A stretch of DNA of 64,000 bases from Mycolicibacterium porcinum (GTDB taxonomy: Bacteria; Actinomycetota; Actinomycetes; Mycobacteriales; Mycobacteriaceae): contig MVIG01000005.1 in the NCBI GenBank assembly GCA_002086835.1, positions 124,001 to 188,000 of the forward strand. Direction: 5' to 3'. Positions 1-8,068 of this stretch are shown here, one piece after another. Made by a program: the position numbers and the translations under genes. A model generated the notes under the pieces. That model saw only the letters and a list, made by a program, of their open reading frames with translations, did no database searches and was not told the DNA's origin. The first letter of the stretch is position 1. Every line of letters starts with the position of its first letter.

Positions 1-1
1 C

Positions 2-610
2 CGCGCCATCGCGGTGGACCTGTCCGACATGGACGCCATCGATGAACTCGTCGCCACCGTGGAACGCGACCTGGGCGGCGTCGACATCCTGATCAACAAC
101 GCGGGCCGGTCCATCCGGCGTCCGTTGGCCGAGTCCCTGGACCGCTGGCACGACGTCGAGCGCACCATGACGCTCAACTACTACTCCCCGCTGCGGCTCA
201 TCCGCGGCCTCGCCCCGGGCATGCGCGACCGCCGCGACGGGCACATCATCAACGTCGCCACCTGGGGCGTGATGAACGAATCCTCGCCGCTGTTCGCCGT
301 GTACAACGCCTCCAAGGCCGCCCTGGCCGCGGTGAGCCGGGTCATCGAGACCGAATGGGGCGCAGTCGGTGTGCATTCCACGACGCTGTACTACCCGTTG
401 GTGAAGACCCCGATGATCGCGCCCACCCGGGCCTACGACGGGCTGCCCGGCCTGTCGGCCTCCGAGGCCGCCGACTGGATGCTGACCGCGGCGCGCACCC
501 GCCCGGTGCAGATCGCCCCACGCATGGCGGTGACGGCCAAGGCGATCAACACCGTGGCCCCCGGGCTGGTCGACGCCGTGATGAAACGGCAACGCGTCCA
601 ACCGGTCTGA
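2..610 (+). CDS. SDR-family oxidoreductase, C-terminal part (5' end outside window)
   Basis: The reading frame is open from the first bases, so the N-terminal nucleotide-binding part lies upstream of the window; about 202 residues remain. Visible short-chain dehydrogenase motifs are the NNAG structural motif and the YNASK catalytic Tyr-x3-Lys. The usual catalytic Ser position appears to be Thr (NVATWG). The stop codon abuts the stop of the convergent deacetylase gene without a gap. Position next to the VOC/pitA/menE block suggests the counterpart of M. tuberculosis Rv0547c, a putative oxidoreductase, but this is inferred from order only. The substrate is unknown. Confidence 0.8.
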   Translation, partial: RAIAVDLSDMDAIDELVATVERDLGGVDILINNAGRSIRRPLAESLDRWHDVERTMTLNYYSPLRLIRGLAPGMRDRRDGHIINVATWGVMNESSPLFAVYNASKAALAAVSRVIETEWGAVGVHSTTLYYPLVKTPMIAPTRAYDGLPGLSASEAADWMLTAARTRPVQIAPRMAVTAKAINTVAPGLVDAVMKRQRVQPV

Positions 611-1453
611 TCACGGCCTGGTGATGGTGCGCGGCGCAAGTCCGAGCTTGCGCACATGCTCGGCGATGGCACCGAGATTCGTGGTCCACACGTCCGTGTG
701 CTCACGCACGTACCGCATCAAGTCGTCCAGTTCGGCTGCCCGCGAAGCCCGACCGGACAGGAACGGGTGATTGGTCAGCACCCAGCACGCTCCGACGCGG
801 CGCAGAGCGTCGAACTCCAGCTGCCAGATTTCGCGGGCCTTGCGCGGGCTCTCGATCAGGCCGGACCCGGAGATGTCGGGCAGATAGCAGTACTGCTCCC
901 AGTCGTCGAGCGCCCACTGGATCGGAATCTCCACCAGCGAGCTGTCGCCGACCGCCAACTCGTACGGCGTGTCGGCATCCATCAGGCTCGAGTCGTACAG
1001 GAAGCCGCGCTCCGCGAGCAGCGACGAAGTATGCCACGACAGGTCCCACATCGGCGCGCGATAGCCGACGGGCCGCACCCCGGCCACCTCAGCCAGCGCC
1101 TCCAGTCCGCGGTCGAGCGCGTCGACCTCCTCCTGAAGGGTCAGGGCCGTCGGCTGCTCGTGCAGGTAACCATGGTGGGCGATCTCGTGCCCGGCCGCTG
1201 CGATCGCCCGCACCGCCTCGGGGTACCGGTGCGCGGTGTGGCCGGGGACGAAGAACGTGGACGGAATCTGGTGACGGTCCAGCAGATCCAGGATCCGGGG
1301 AATGCCCACCAACGGCCCGTAGGCCTGGTGGGACATCACACTCATCCTGGCCGCGGCCCCCTCATTGCCCCACAGCACCGCCGATTCGGCATCGACGTCG
1401 AAGGTGAAGGACGCGGCCGCGGTTTTGCCTTCCGGCCAACGGAATTCAGTCAT
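611..1453 (-). CDS. NodB-type polysaccharide deacetylase / PuuE-like amidohydrolase
   Basis: 280 residues, the size of single-domain carbohydrate esterase 4 (NodB fold) hydrolases. It shows TFDVD near residues 17-21, an HHGYLHE metal-site segment near 93-99, RAPMWDLS in the middle and a late HPF motif. There is no signal peptide, so it should be cytoplasmic. This argues for a small-molecule amidohydrolase of the allantoinase PuuE or cyclic-imide-hydrolase type rather than a cell-wall deacetylase. It is the last gene of a five-gene minus-strand run and overlaps the agmatinase-like gene by 8 nt, so the two are probably co-translated. Substrate assignment is inference from context. Confidence 0.75.
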   Translation of the reverse strand: MTEFRWPEGKTAAASFTFDVDAESAVLWGNEGAAARMSVMSHQAYGPLVGIPRILDLLDRHQIPSTFFVPGHTAHRYPEAVRAIAAAGHEIAHHGYLHEQPTALTLQEEVDALDRGLEALAEVAGVRPVGYRAPMWDLSWHTSSLLAERGFLYDSSLMDADTPYELAVGDSSLVEIPIQWALDDWEQYCYLPDISGSGLIESPRKAREIWQLEFDALRRVGACWVLTNHPFLSGRASRAAELDDLMRYVREHTDVWTTNLGAIAEHVRKLGLAPRTITRP

Positions 1454-2438
1454 CGTCAGCCATCAGCGTAACCAGTTCGTAGGCCAGATTGGCCGCCGCC
1501 ACGGCGGTGACATCACCGCTGTCGTAGGCCGGGGCGACCTCCACCACGTCGGCACCGACGATCGGCAACCCACGCATGGCCCGCAGCACCGCCACCAACT
1601 CGCGGCTCGTCATCCCACCGATCTCGGGCGTCCCGGTGCCCGGTGCGAATGCCGGATCCAGCACGTCGATGTCGATCGAGACGTACACCGGGTGCTCCCC
1701 CACCCGCGCGCGAATCCGCTCGATGACACCGTCCACACCGATGCGGTCGATATCGCGGCAGTGCACCACCGTGAACCCCAGCGACTCGTCGCCCAGCAGG
1801 TCGGCGCGATCGTAGAGCGAGCCGCGAATCCCGATGTGCGCCGAGTGGCCCTTGACGATCAGGCCCTGCTCGGAGGCCCGGCGGAACGGAGTGCCGTGCG
1901 TGCACGGCGCACCGAAGTAGGTGTCCCAGGTATCGAGGTGGGCGTCGAAGTGCACCAACGCCACCGGACCGTGCACCGCATGCATGGCCTGCAAGGCCGG
2001 CAGCGCGATGGTGTGGTCGCCGCCCAGCAGCACCACCCGCTGCTGCGGCGTGGTCACCAGCCCCGCGATGCCGTCCCGGATCTGGTCCACGGCCGTTTCG
2101 ATGTCGAACGGATTGGCCGCGATATCCCCTGCGTCGACCACCTGTGCCTGGGCGAACGGGCTGACGTCCAGGGCCGGGTGGTACGGCTTGAGCAGACGAG
2201 AGGCCTGCCGGATCGCGGCCGGACCGAACCGGGCACCCGGACGGTAGGTGACACCGGTGTCGAACGGCACCCCGACCACCGCGATGTCGTAGTCGGAGAC
2301 CTCGTGGCGTTGCGGCAGCCGGGCGAACGTGGCGATCCCGGCGTACCGCGGTACCGCCATCGCATCGATCTGACCGACGTTGCCCGTCTCCGACCGCACA
2401 TACGGCTGGCCTGTCACCTGATTCCCTTCTGTCATCAC
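1446..2438 (-). CDS. agmatinase / guanidinobutyrase-type ureohydrolase
   Basis: 330 residues with the full binuclear manganese signature of the arginase/agmatinase family: GGDH near 139-142, DAHLD near 165-169 and SIDIDVLDPAFAPGTGTPE near 254-272. All six metal-ligand positions (His, Asp, His, Asp, Asp, Asp) are present, so it should be active. The family hydrolyses guanidino compounds to an amine plus urea. The exact substrate (agmatine, guanidinobutyrate, guanidinopropionate or other) cannot be read from sequence. It lies between a NodB-type hydrolase and two SDR genes in a permease-linked operon, suggesting a catabolic rather than polyamine-synthetic role. Confidence 0.9.
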   Translation of the reverse strand: MMTEGNQVTGQPYVRSETGNVGQIDAMAVPRYAGIATFARLPQRHEVSDYDIAVVGVPFDTGVTYRPGARFGPAAIRQASRLLKPYHPALDVSPFAQAQVVDAGDIAANPFDIETAVDQIRDGIAGLVTTPQQRVVLLGGDHTIALPALQAMHAVHGPVALVHFDAHLDTWDTYFGAPCTHGTPFRRASEQGLIVKGHSAHIGIRGSLYDRADLLGDESLGFTVVHCRDIDRIGVDGVIERIRARVGEHPVYVSIDIDVLDPAFAPGTGTPEIGGMTSRELVAVLRAMRGLPIVGADVVEVAPAYDSGDVTAVAAANLAYELVTLMADDD

Positions 2439-2439
2439 T

Positions 2440-3201
2440 TCACACTCTCGTTCGGGTGGCGCCGCCGTTGCAGGAGATCACCTGCCCGACGACCGCCGAC
2501 ATCTCGAAATCGGCCAAGAACTGCACCGCGGCGGCGATCTCGTCGACAGAACCGATGCGGCCCAACGGGATCGCCTCGGCGTAGCGTGCCTGCATGTCGG
2601 ACAGCGTGATCCCGGCGGCGACGGCGTCGACCTCGAGCTGCGGGGTGTCGGTGACTCCGGGAGCCACCGCGTTGACGATGATTCCCTCGGGAGCCAGCTC
2701 CCGGCCCAGGGTCTTGACCAACGAGATGAGCCCGGCCTTCGACGCCGCGTAGGCAGTCGCCTCTGGCCAGCCGGTCACACCCCATTCACTGGAGATCACC
2801 ACGATCCGGCCCGCTCCGAGCCGGCGCATGTGCGGCAACACCGCCTGCACGAGATGAAACGTGCCGCCCAGGTTGGTGTCGATGACGCGCCACCAGTCCG
2901 CCTCGTCGTGTTCGAGCAGCGGGGCCATGGTCATGTACGCGTGATTGGCCACCAGCGCGTCGAGCCGCCCCGCCTCGCCGGCCACCTGGTCGGCAATCCG
3001 GGCGCAGGACCGCGGGTCGCTGACATCGCCGGGGACGGCCAGACCGCCGATCTCGGTGGCCAGCTCGTCCAGCGCCGCACTACCGCGAATATCGTTGACC
3101 GCCACCGTCGCTCCCGCGCCGGCCAGCCGACGGGCGTGCGCCGCGCCCATCCCCTGCGCGGCTCCGGTGACCAGCACGACCCGGCCCGACAGCGAACTCA
3201 T
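2440..3201 (-). CDS. SDR-family oxidoreductase (operon copy 1)
   Basis: 253 residues, full-length classical SDR. The N terminus has the TGxxxGxG-type nucleotide site (VTGAAQGMGAAHA), then VANHAYM in place of the NNAG motif, ISSEWG with the catalytic Ser, and YAASK. The C terminus carries the usual CNGG element. It ends just before the ureohydrolase start and its start overlaps the preceding SDR stop by 4 nt, typical of translational coupling. It probably oxidises or reduces an alcohol/carbonyl intermediate of the cluster's pathway; the substrate is unknown. Confidence 0.85.
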   Translation of the reverse strand: MSSLSGRVVLVTGAAQGMGAAHARRLAGAGATVAVNDIRGSAALDELATEIGGLAVPGDVSDPRSCARIADQVAGEAGRLDALVANHAYMTMAPLLEHDEADWWRVIDTNLGGTFHLVQAVLPHMRRLGAGRIVVISSEWGVTGWPEATAYAASKAGLISLVKTLGRELAPEGIIVNAVAPGVTDTPQLEVDAVAAGITLSDMQARYAEAIPLGRIGSVDEIAAAVQFLADFEMSAVVGQVISCNGGATRTRV

Positions 3202-3896
3202 ATCACCGCTCCCGCGTTCACGTTGACGACGTCACCGGTACTGAACGTGGCGTCGCACACCAGGTACTGCACGCAACGCGCCACCTCATCCGGGGTCACC
3301 AGCCGACGCAACGGCAAGGTGTCCAGGTAATCGGCTGCGCGCCACGGAGAATCGTCGGACAGCAGCGGGGTGTCGGTAGGACCCGGGGCCACCGCGTTCA
3401 CCCGCACACCCCGCCCGGCCACTTCGGCAGCCAGGCTGCGCACCAGTCCGAGGATGGCGCCTTTGGCCGCCGCGTAGTGGGCGTCGCCGTCGCCGCCACC
3501 GACGGCGAGTTCACTGGCCACCGCGACCACGGCGCCGGCACCCCGCCCCACCATGTCCGGCAGGCAGGCCCGAGCGGCGTGGAACAGCCCGCCCACATGG
3601 ACCCGCAGCATGCGCTGCCAGGCCTGGAGGCTGATCTGGCTCACCGGCGCCATCTCGTAGTGGCCCGCCGAGGTCACCAGTGCGGTGATGGGACCGAGTT
3701 GTGTGCGGATCTCGTCAACTCCGCCTGCCACCGCGGCGCCATCGGAAACATCCACCGCGACAGCGTGATCCGCCTTGGTCGCGCCCGACAGATCGAGCGT
3801 ACCGACGCGGTATCCACGCTCACGCAACGCTGTGACGACCGCGGCGCCGATCCCACTGGCGCCGCCGGTGACGACTGCCACAGGAGATTCAGTCAT
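3198..3896 (-). CDS. SDR-family oxidoreductase (operon copy 2)
   Basis: 232 residues. N-terminal VTGGASGIGAAV nucleotide-binding motif, VTSAGHYEM instead of the usual NNAG, VASELAVGGGDGDAHYAAAKG holding the Ser/Tyr/Lys catalytic residues, and a C-terminal NVNAG. It is distinct from its neighbour at 2440-3201, so this is a pair of paralogous dehydrogenases rather than a duplication artefact. The start overlaps the APC permease stop by 8 nt and its own stop overlaps the next SDR start. Two SDRs in one operon would fit stepwise oxidation of a hydroxylated side chain; that is inference. Confidence 0.85.
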   Translation of the reverse strand: MTESPVAVVTGGASGIGAAVVTALRERGYRVGTLDLSGATKADHAVAVDVSDGAAVAGGVDEIRTQLGPITALVTSAGHYEMAPVSQISLQAWQRMLRVHVGGLFHAARACLPDMVGRGAGAVVAVASELAVGGGDGDAHYAAAKGAILGLVRSLAAEVAGRGVRVNAVAPGPTDTPLLSDDSPWRAADYLDTLPLRRLVTPDEVARCVQYLVCDATFSTGDVVNVNAGAVI

Positions 3897-5385
3897 CGCT
3901 TGCCACCTTGTCGTCGGCGCGCTCGTCGATCGCTTCGGCCTCGTCGATCACCGCGGCGCTGACGATCCGGTGTCGCACGCCGAGCAGGATCGCCAGGCCG
4001 ATCACCCCGAGCACCGCGACCCCGATCCACACCGACCAGTCCAGGTAGCGCTGCTCGAAAACCGGCCTGGGCCAAGCGATGTTGAGCGTCTGCAGGATGG
4101 CCCACACGGCGGCAACCACGGCGATCGGGACCGTCGCCCGGCCCAGGCTGAACGCGCCGTCCTTCCAGCCGCGACGGGCCAGCACCACCACGAACCCGAT
4201 CAGCGGGAACAGGAAGGCCAGATAGAAGCCGCCCGCGGTGAAATTGACCATGAGCGAATAGATGTCACCTGCCACGATGCTGAGCAGGAACAGCGCCCCG
4301 CCGACCACCGTGGTGACCAGGATCGCCACCACCGGGATTCGGGCGCGGCCGCGCAGCCGAGCCAGCACGGCCGAGGCAGGCAGCGCGCCGTCGCGGGCGT
4401 AGGCCCAGATCACCCGGGATGCGGACGTCTGCAACGCCAGGAAGCTGGCCAGGAATCCGATCACGAACAGCACCTCCACCGGCTTGGCGATGCCGTGTCC
4501 CAATGCCGCCGTGAGGGTTTCGTACACCGGGTCGGCCACCGATCCGGCCACCACCGCATCCAGGTCCGGGATCGCCAGGATGATCGCCAGGCTCGAGTAG
4601 GCCACCACCAACGCGATGAACCCCAGCGAGAACAGGACGGCCTTGGGCAGATCACGCCGCGGTTCGTGCACTTCCTCGGCGATGGCCCCCGCGCTTTCGA
4701 ATCCGACGAACGAGAATCCGATGAACGCCACCGCGATCAGGAACGGCCCGCTCAGATAGCTCCAGGCGTCCACGTCGGCGCCACCGCCGTCGAACAGCAC
4801 CGACAACGAGTTGTTGCGGTGGAACAGCAGCAGCCAGGTGCCGAGGCCGAGCGAACCGATCACCTCGGCCACGATGCTGGCGGTCATGAACACCTTGAGC
4901 GCTCCGCGCCCGATCAAGTTGATCGCTGTCCCACCGAGCAGGATCACCAGCGCGATGACGGCCCGCAAGCCGCCTGACGGCGCTTCCACACCGGCGATGT
5001 TCGCCACGAACCCGGCGGCGCCGAGCGCCACCGTCGCCATCGCGATCACCAGCGTCCACATGTACACCCAGCCGGCGAACCACCCGTAGGACGTACCGAG
5101 CAGCCGCCGCGACCATTGATATATGGAACCCTCCAACGGCCAGCGTGACACCAGCATCGCGAAGACCAGGGCGACCAGCAGCTGACCGCCGAACACCAGC
5201 GCGAAACCCCACCAGAAGCTCGGGCCGGCCGCGGACAGCGCCAAACCGAAGATTCCGTAGAGCGCGACGATCGGCGAGATGAACGCAAAAGCAAAGGCAA
5301 AGGCCGACCACAGCGAGAATTCGCGCCGCAGCACCTGGGACCCGTCGGTCTCGTGGTCCGGCAACGAGATCGGCGATGCAGTCAT
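3889..5385 (-). CDS. APC-family amino acid/amine permease
   Basis: 498 residues with about 12 or more hydrophobic segments and the FAFAFISPIVALYGIFGL first-helix region typical of the amino acid-polyamine-organocation superfamily. Further marks are a GFESAGAIAEEVHEPRRDLP segment, the conserved loop after helix 6, and an EGSIYQW segment early on. It is the first gene of the minus-strand catabolic operon, so it probably imports the substrate of the ureohydrolase pathway. A GAGGGAG ribosome site lies shortly before the ATG. It is divergent from the PucR regulator across 165 bp that contain an inverted repeat. The acidic C-terminal tail is rich in Asp and Glu. Confidence 0.88.
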   Translation of the reverse strand: MTASPISLPDHETDGSQVLRREFSLWSAFAFAFAFISPIVALYGIFGLALSAAGPSFWWGFALVFGGQLLVALVFAMLVSRWPLEGSIYQWSRRLLGTSYGWFAGWVYMWTLVIAMATVALGAAGFVANIAGVEAPSGGLRAVIALVILLGGTAINLIGRGALKVFMTASIVAEVIGSLGLGTWLLLFHRNNSLSVLFDGGGADVDAWSYLSGPFLIAVAFIGFSFVGFESAGAIAEEVHEPRRDLPKAVLFSLGFIALVVAYSSLAIILAIPDLDAVVAGSVADPVYETLTAALGHGIAKPVEVLFVIGFLASFLALQTSASRVIWAYARDGALPASAVLARLRGRARIPVVAILVTTVVGGALFLLSIVAGDIYSLMVNFTAGGFYLAFLFPLIGFVVVLARRGWKDGAFSLGRATVPIAVVAAVWAILQTLNIAWPRPVFEQRYLDWSVWIGVAVLGVIGLAILLGVRHRIVSAAVIDEAEAIDERADDKVASDD

Positions 5386-5404
5386 GGTGTGCTCCCTCTG
5401 ACGT

Positions 5405-5439
5405 GGTTGCAGGAACTATCACGCCGCGGTGGTGCAACC
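5405..5439. promoter_or_regulatory. inverted repeat in permease/pucR divergent region
   Basis: GGTTGCA (5405-5411) and TGCAACC (5433-5439) form a perfect 7-bp inverted repeat with a 21-bp spacer, centred between the divergent permease and PucR genes. A second weak dyad, GCAG...CTGC, follows at about 5451-5466. This is the natural place for PucR to act, so it is a candidate operator. No PucR consensus is available to confirm it. Confidence 0.4.
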
Positions 5440-5538
5440 GCCAAGCAATCGCAGTGAACACGCTGCAAACCCACTGTCGTACGGCGCCGGCATTGGAGGA
5501 TCCGACAATGACCGCCGACGCGGGCGTGACGACGGCGT

Positions 5539-5544
5539 TACGCT
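5539..5544 (+). promoter_or_regulatory. candidate -10 box giving a leaderless pucR mRNA
   Basis: TACGCT fits the mycobacterial TANNNT -10 pattern and is followed by exactly six bases before the ATG at 5551. Transcription would then start on the A of the start codon. No Shine-Dalgarno sequence is visible upstream, which agrees. No convincing -35 element is present. Confidence 0.4.
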
Positions 5545-5550
5545 CGTGCC

Positions 5551-6927
5551 ATGTCGGACCGCAGCGACGTCGTACCGACTCTGCGGGATCTGCTCGAGTC
5601 CCACCGGGGCCTGCGCATCCCCGACACCCACGCGGGCGAGCTGGACCGCTCGATCAGCTGGGTGCACACCACCGAGTTGCGTGACCCGTCTCGGTATCTG
5701 CACGGCGGCGAGCTGGTCTGCACCGTAGGCATCAGCCTGCAGACCGAGCAGGACTGTGCGGCGTTCGTCGACTCACTGACCCGCGCCGGGGCGGCCGGGC
5801 TGTGCTTCGGCGTCGGCGATGTGCACGACAGTGGCCCGGCCGCGTTGATCACCGCCGCCGGCAAGGCCGGGCTGCCGGTCCTCATCGCCCCGCCCAACGT
5901 GCCGTTCTCCTCGGTGAGCCGCTATGTCGCCGACTTCCAGGTCGGTGGTGAGATCGCCGTCGCCAGGGCCACCAATTCGCTGATGCCGGAACTGCTTTCG
6001 TCGCAACGGCGGCGCGAGTCGGTCCGCCAGCTGCTGGACCGGGCGGGTGAGGTGCTGAGCGGCTACCTGCTGCTGGATCCCGACGGGACAGCCGAGGACT
6101 CCGGTACCACCATCGCGGTCGACGGATTGGGCACGTTGACCTGGGTGGGCAGCGGCGACCCGCCCGAAACCGCCGTGCTGGAGTTGATCGCGCGGTTCGC
6201 CCAGGCCGCCCAAGGGGATCGCGACATCGAATCCGCGCTGACCCGCGAACGCGTCGGGCAATTGCTGTCGCTGATCGAACGCCGCATGCTGCTGCCGGAC
6301 GCTCTCAATCAGCTGGTGGACTGGGCGGGCCTGAGCGCGCCTGAGCTGACCTGCTCGGCCTGGCCGGCAGGAGCCGGAGCCGTGTTGTCGATGGCATTTC
6401 CCGATGCCCTGGTCGGTGATGCACCCGAGGTGTGCCTGGTGATCGAGGCGGGCTCCCACGCTCAGGCCAGCCATGAGCTCTCGCTGCCTTCGGGGCACGC
6501 CGCGGCCGGGCCGCCGGCCGAACTGGGCGCGGCGATCACCCAGGCCCGCATCGCTCTCGACCTGGCCCAGCAGCACGGCGGGAGCATCGGGCCCGATCAA
6601 CTGAGCACCTTCGACAGCCTCCTCGAGGGTTTGCCGCTGAACCGGTTGGCTCCGTTCAAGAACCAGCTCATCGACCCGCTGGAGCGCCTGGACAGCGAGC
6701 GGGGCACCCAGCACGTGCGGACGTTGCGGACCTTCCTGGCCACCAACGGATCTCTGATCGACACCGCGCGTGAACTGTTCCTGCACACCAACACCGTGCG
6801 GCACCGGCTGGGCCGCATCCACGAGATCACCGGGCGCAACCCGATGAGCTTCGAAGACCAGGCCGCGTTCGCCATCGGTCTGCGCGCCAGCGACCGCGCC
6901 CGCCGGATGCCCGGGCGACCGGATTGA
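5551..6927 (+). CDS. PucR-family transcriptional regulator
   Basis: 458 residues. The N-terminal ~130 residues match the PucR/purine catabolism regulator-like domain (TLRDLLESHRGLRIPDTHAG onwards). The last ~60 residues form the PucR C-terminal HTH, with TARELFLHTNTVRHRLGRI as recognition region. PucR regulators usually control adjacent uptake and breakdown genes for nitrogen compounds in response to pathway ligands. It is divergent from the APC permease-ureohydrolase operon and is its likely regulator. The ATG at 5551 has no clear ribosome site but sits six bases after a -10-like box, so the message may be leaderless. Confidence 0.88.
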   Translation: MSDRSDVVPTLRDLLESHRGLRIPDTHAGELDRSISWVHTTELRDPSRYLHGGELVCTVGISLQTEQDCAAFVDSLTRAGAAGLCFGVGDVHDSGPAALITAAGKAGLPVLIAPPNVPFSSVSRYVADFQVGGEIAVARATNSLMPELLSSQRRRESVRQLLDRAGEVLSGYLLLDPDGTAEDSGTTIAVDGLGTLTWVGSGDPPETAVLELIARFAQAAQGDRDIESALTRERVGQLLSLIERRMLLPDALNQLVDWAGLSAPELTCSAWPAGAGAVLSMAFPDALVGDAPEVCLVIEAGSHAQASHELSLPSGHAAAGPPAELGAAITQARIALDLAQQHGGSIGPDQLSTFDSLLEGLPLNRLAPFKNQLIDPLERLDSERGTQHVRTLRTFLATNGSLIDTARELFLHTNTVRHRLGRIHEITGRNPMSFEDQAAFAIGLRASDRARRMPGRPD

Positions 6928-6973
6928 CGTGTCGCGGATTCCTGCGGACACCGCGCGGTGGTAGACAAGGGAC

Positions 6974-7354
6974 ATGGAAATCCTGGCCAGCCGGATGTTG
7001 ATCCGGCCGGTCCACTACCCGAGGTCGGTTGAGTTCTACCGCGACGGGATCGGTCTGGCCATCGCCCGCGAATACGGTGCGGGCACAGTCTTTTACGCCG
7101 GACAGTCACTGATCGAGCTGGCCGGTCACCACAGCCCGACCGAGCCCGGGGTGTTCCCGGGCGCGCTGTGGCTGCAGGTGCGCGACGTCTATGCGACCCA
7201 GGCGGAACTGGAAGGTCGCGGGGTGGCCATCGCCCGGGTCGCGGCCGAGGAGCCGTGGGGCCTGCACGAGATGCACGTGACCGATCCCGACGGCATCACC
7301 CTGATCTTCGTGCAGGTCCCCGAGACACATCCGCTGCGCCGGGATGTGCGTTGA
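6974..7354 (+). CDS. VOC (glyoxalase/bleomycin-resistance fold) protein
   Basis: 126 residues, one vicinal-oxygen-chelate domain. LASRMLIRPVHYPRSVEFYRD is the first beta-alpha unit and HEMHVTDPDGITLIFVQ is the conserved DPDGxxL tail with the metal-site Glu/His region. Such proteins may be metalloenzymes (isomerases, dioxygenases) or binding proteins; the specific role is unknown. An AAGGG ribosome site precedes the ATG. It corresponds by position to M. tuberculosis Rv0546c, which lies beside pitA there as well. Confidence 0.85.
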   Translation: MEILASRMLIRPVHYPRSVEFYRDGIGLAIAREYGAGTVFYAGQSLIELAGHHSPTEPGVFPGALWLQVRDVYATQAELEGRGVAIARVAAEEPWGLHEMHVTDPDGITLIFVQVPETHPLRRDVR

Positions 7355-7428
7355 CTCAGAACTGACGCTGCACTTGTGCGAGTAGCGGTGTGCTTGGCCT
7401 CAATGTCAACGGACGGTTGTAATGACGC

Positions 7429-7737
7429 TCAGCGCGCCGGTGTCGACAGCGGCCAACCCACCGAGGCCAGTCGCGCGGCGACCTGGTTGATCTCTTCGGG
7501 GTTCGGGTCCTTGTCGATGACATTGCGCACCGACAGGCGGATCTCGTCGTCGGTGACGGGGCTGTCGCCGGTGCTGGACCGCAGGATGTCGTGGGTGGCC
7601 TTGACCACCTCGTCCTCGGACAGCGACCGGGTCAGCAGCGCCAACAGGGCGAACTGATCGGTGTGCGGCACGCCCTCGGGGTAACCCGCACGCAGCCAGT
7701 TCAGGACGTTGTCCAGGAAGCTCGTCGTCTCCGTCAC
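7429..7737 (-). CDS. DUF3349 protein, copy A
   Basis: 102 residues from a GTG at 7737, chosen because the alignable domain (TSFLDNVLNWLRAGYPEGV) begins there and the longer frame adds an unrelated Ser/Arg-rich stretch inside the upstream gene. It is a small helical domain of unknown function found in mycobacteria; the paralogue is at 9609-9971. Both share the AGYPEGVP...LLALLTR pattern. The start overlaps the end of the membrane protein gene upstream by a few bases of spacing only, so it is the third gene of the pitA operon here. Confidence 0.8.
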   Translation of the reverse strand: MTETTSFLDNVLNWLRAGYPEGVPHTDQFALLALLTRSLSEDEVVKATHDILRSSTGDSPVTDDEIRLSVRNVIDKDPNPEEINQVAARLASVGWPLSTPAR

Positions 7738-7747
7738 GATGCTCAGC

Positions 7748-8032
7748 TCACTTCTTGGGCAGGAACGGGAAGAGGTCGACACCGGTGTGGTGGATGATCG
7801 TGGTCCGCGTGATCCACGCTATGGCCACCAGGATCACCAGACCGACCAGGGCGAACAACGCCAGCCCGAGAAACCTCAGGGCCGGGTTGGGGGCATGGGT
7901 GGTGCCGTCCGCATTCGCGCCGCCTGCCCCGTTGGAGTAGGCCACGAGCCCCGCGGCGAACACCGCCGGCAGACCGGCGCCGAGGATCAGCCCGACCACG
8001 AGCACCTTGAAAATGGCTTCCAGATAAGTCAT
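7748..8032 (-). CDS. two-TM membrane protein of the pitA operon (Rv0544c-like)
   Basis: 94 residues with two hydrophobic segments, near residues 8-30 and 50-75, joined by a short Gly/Asn/Ala loop, ending in a lysine-rich tail. It lies 36 bp after pitA on the same strand and 10 bp before a DUF3349 gene. In M. tuberculosis a small transmembrane gene, Rv0544c, occupies the same place beside pitA. The function is not known; an accessory role to the transporter is a guess from constant association. Confidence 0.75.
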   Translation of the reverse strand: MTYLEAIFKVLVVGLILGAGLPAVFAAGLVAYSNGAGGANADGTTHAPNPALRFLGLALFALVGLVILVAIAWITRTTIIHHTGVDLFPFLPKK

Positions 8033-8068
8033 TGCGATTCCTTGTGTCCGATGTGTGTGGTCGGGCGA

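Noticed and set aside
3775-4977. Long plus-strand frame opposite the APC permease, and similar long His/Arg/Asp/Gly-rich frames elsewhere
   Set aside because: They are complementary shadows of high-GC genes with low-complexity HRGDQ-type composition and no start signals.
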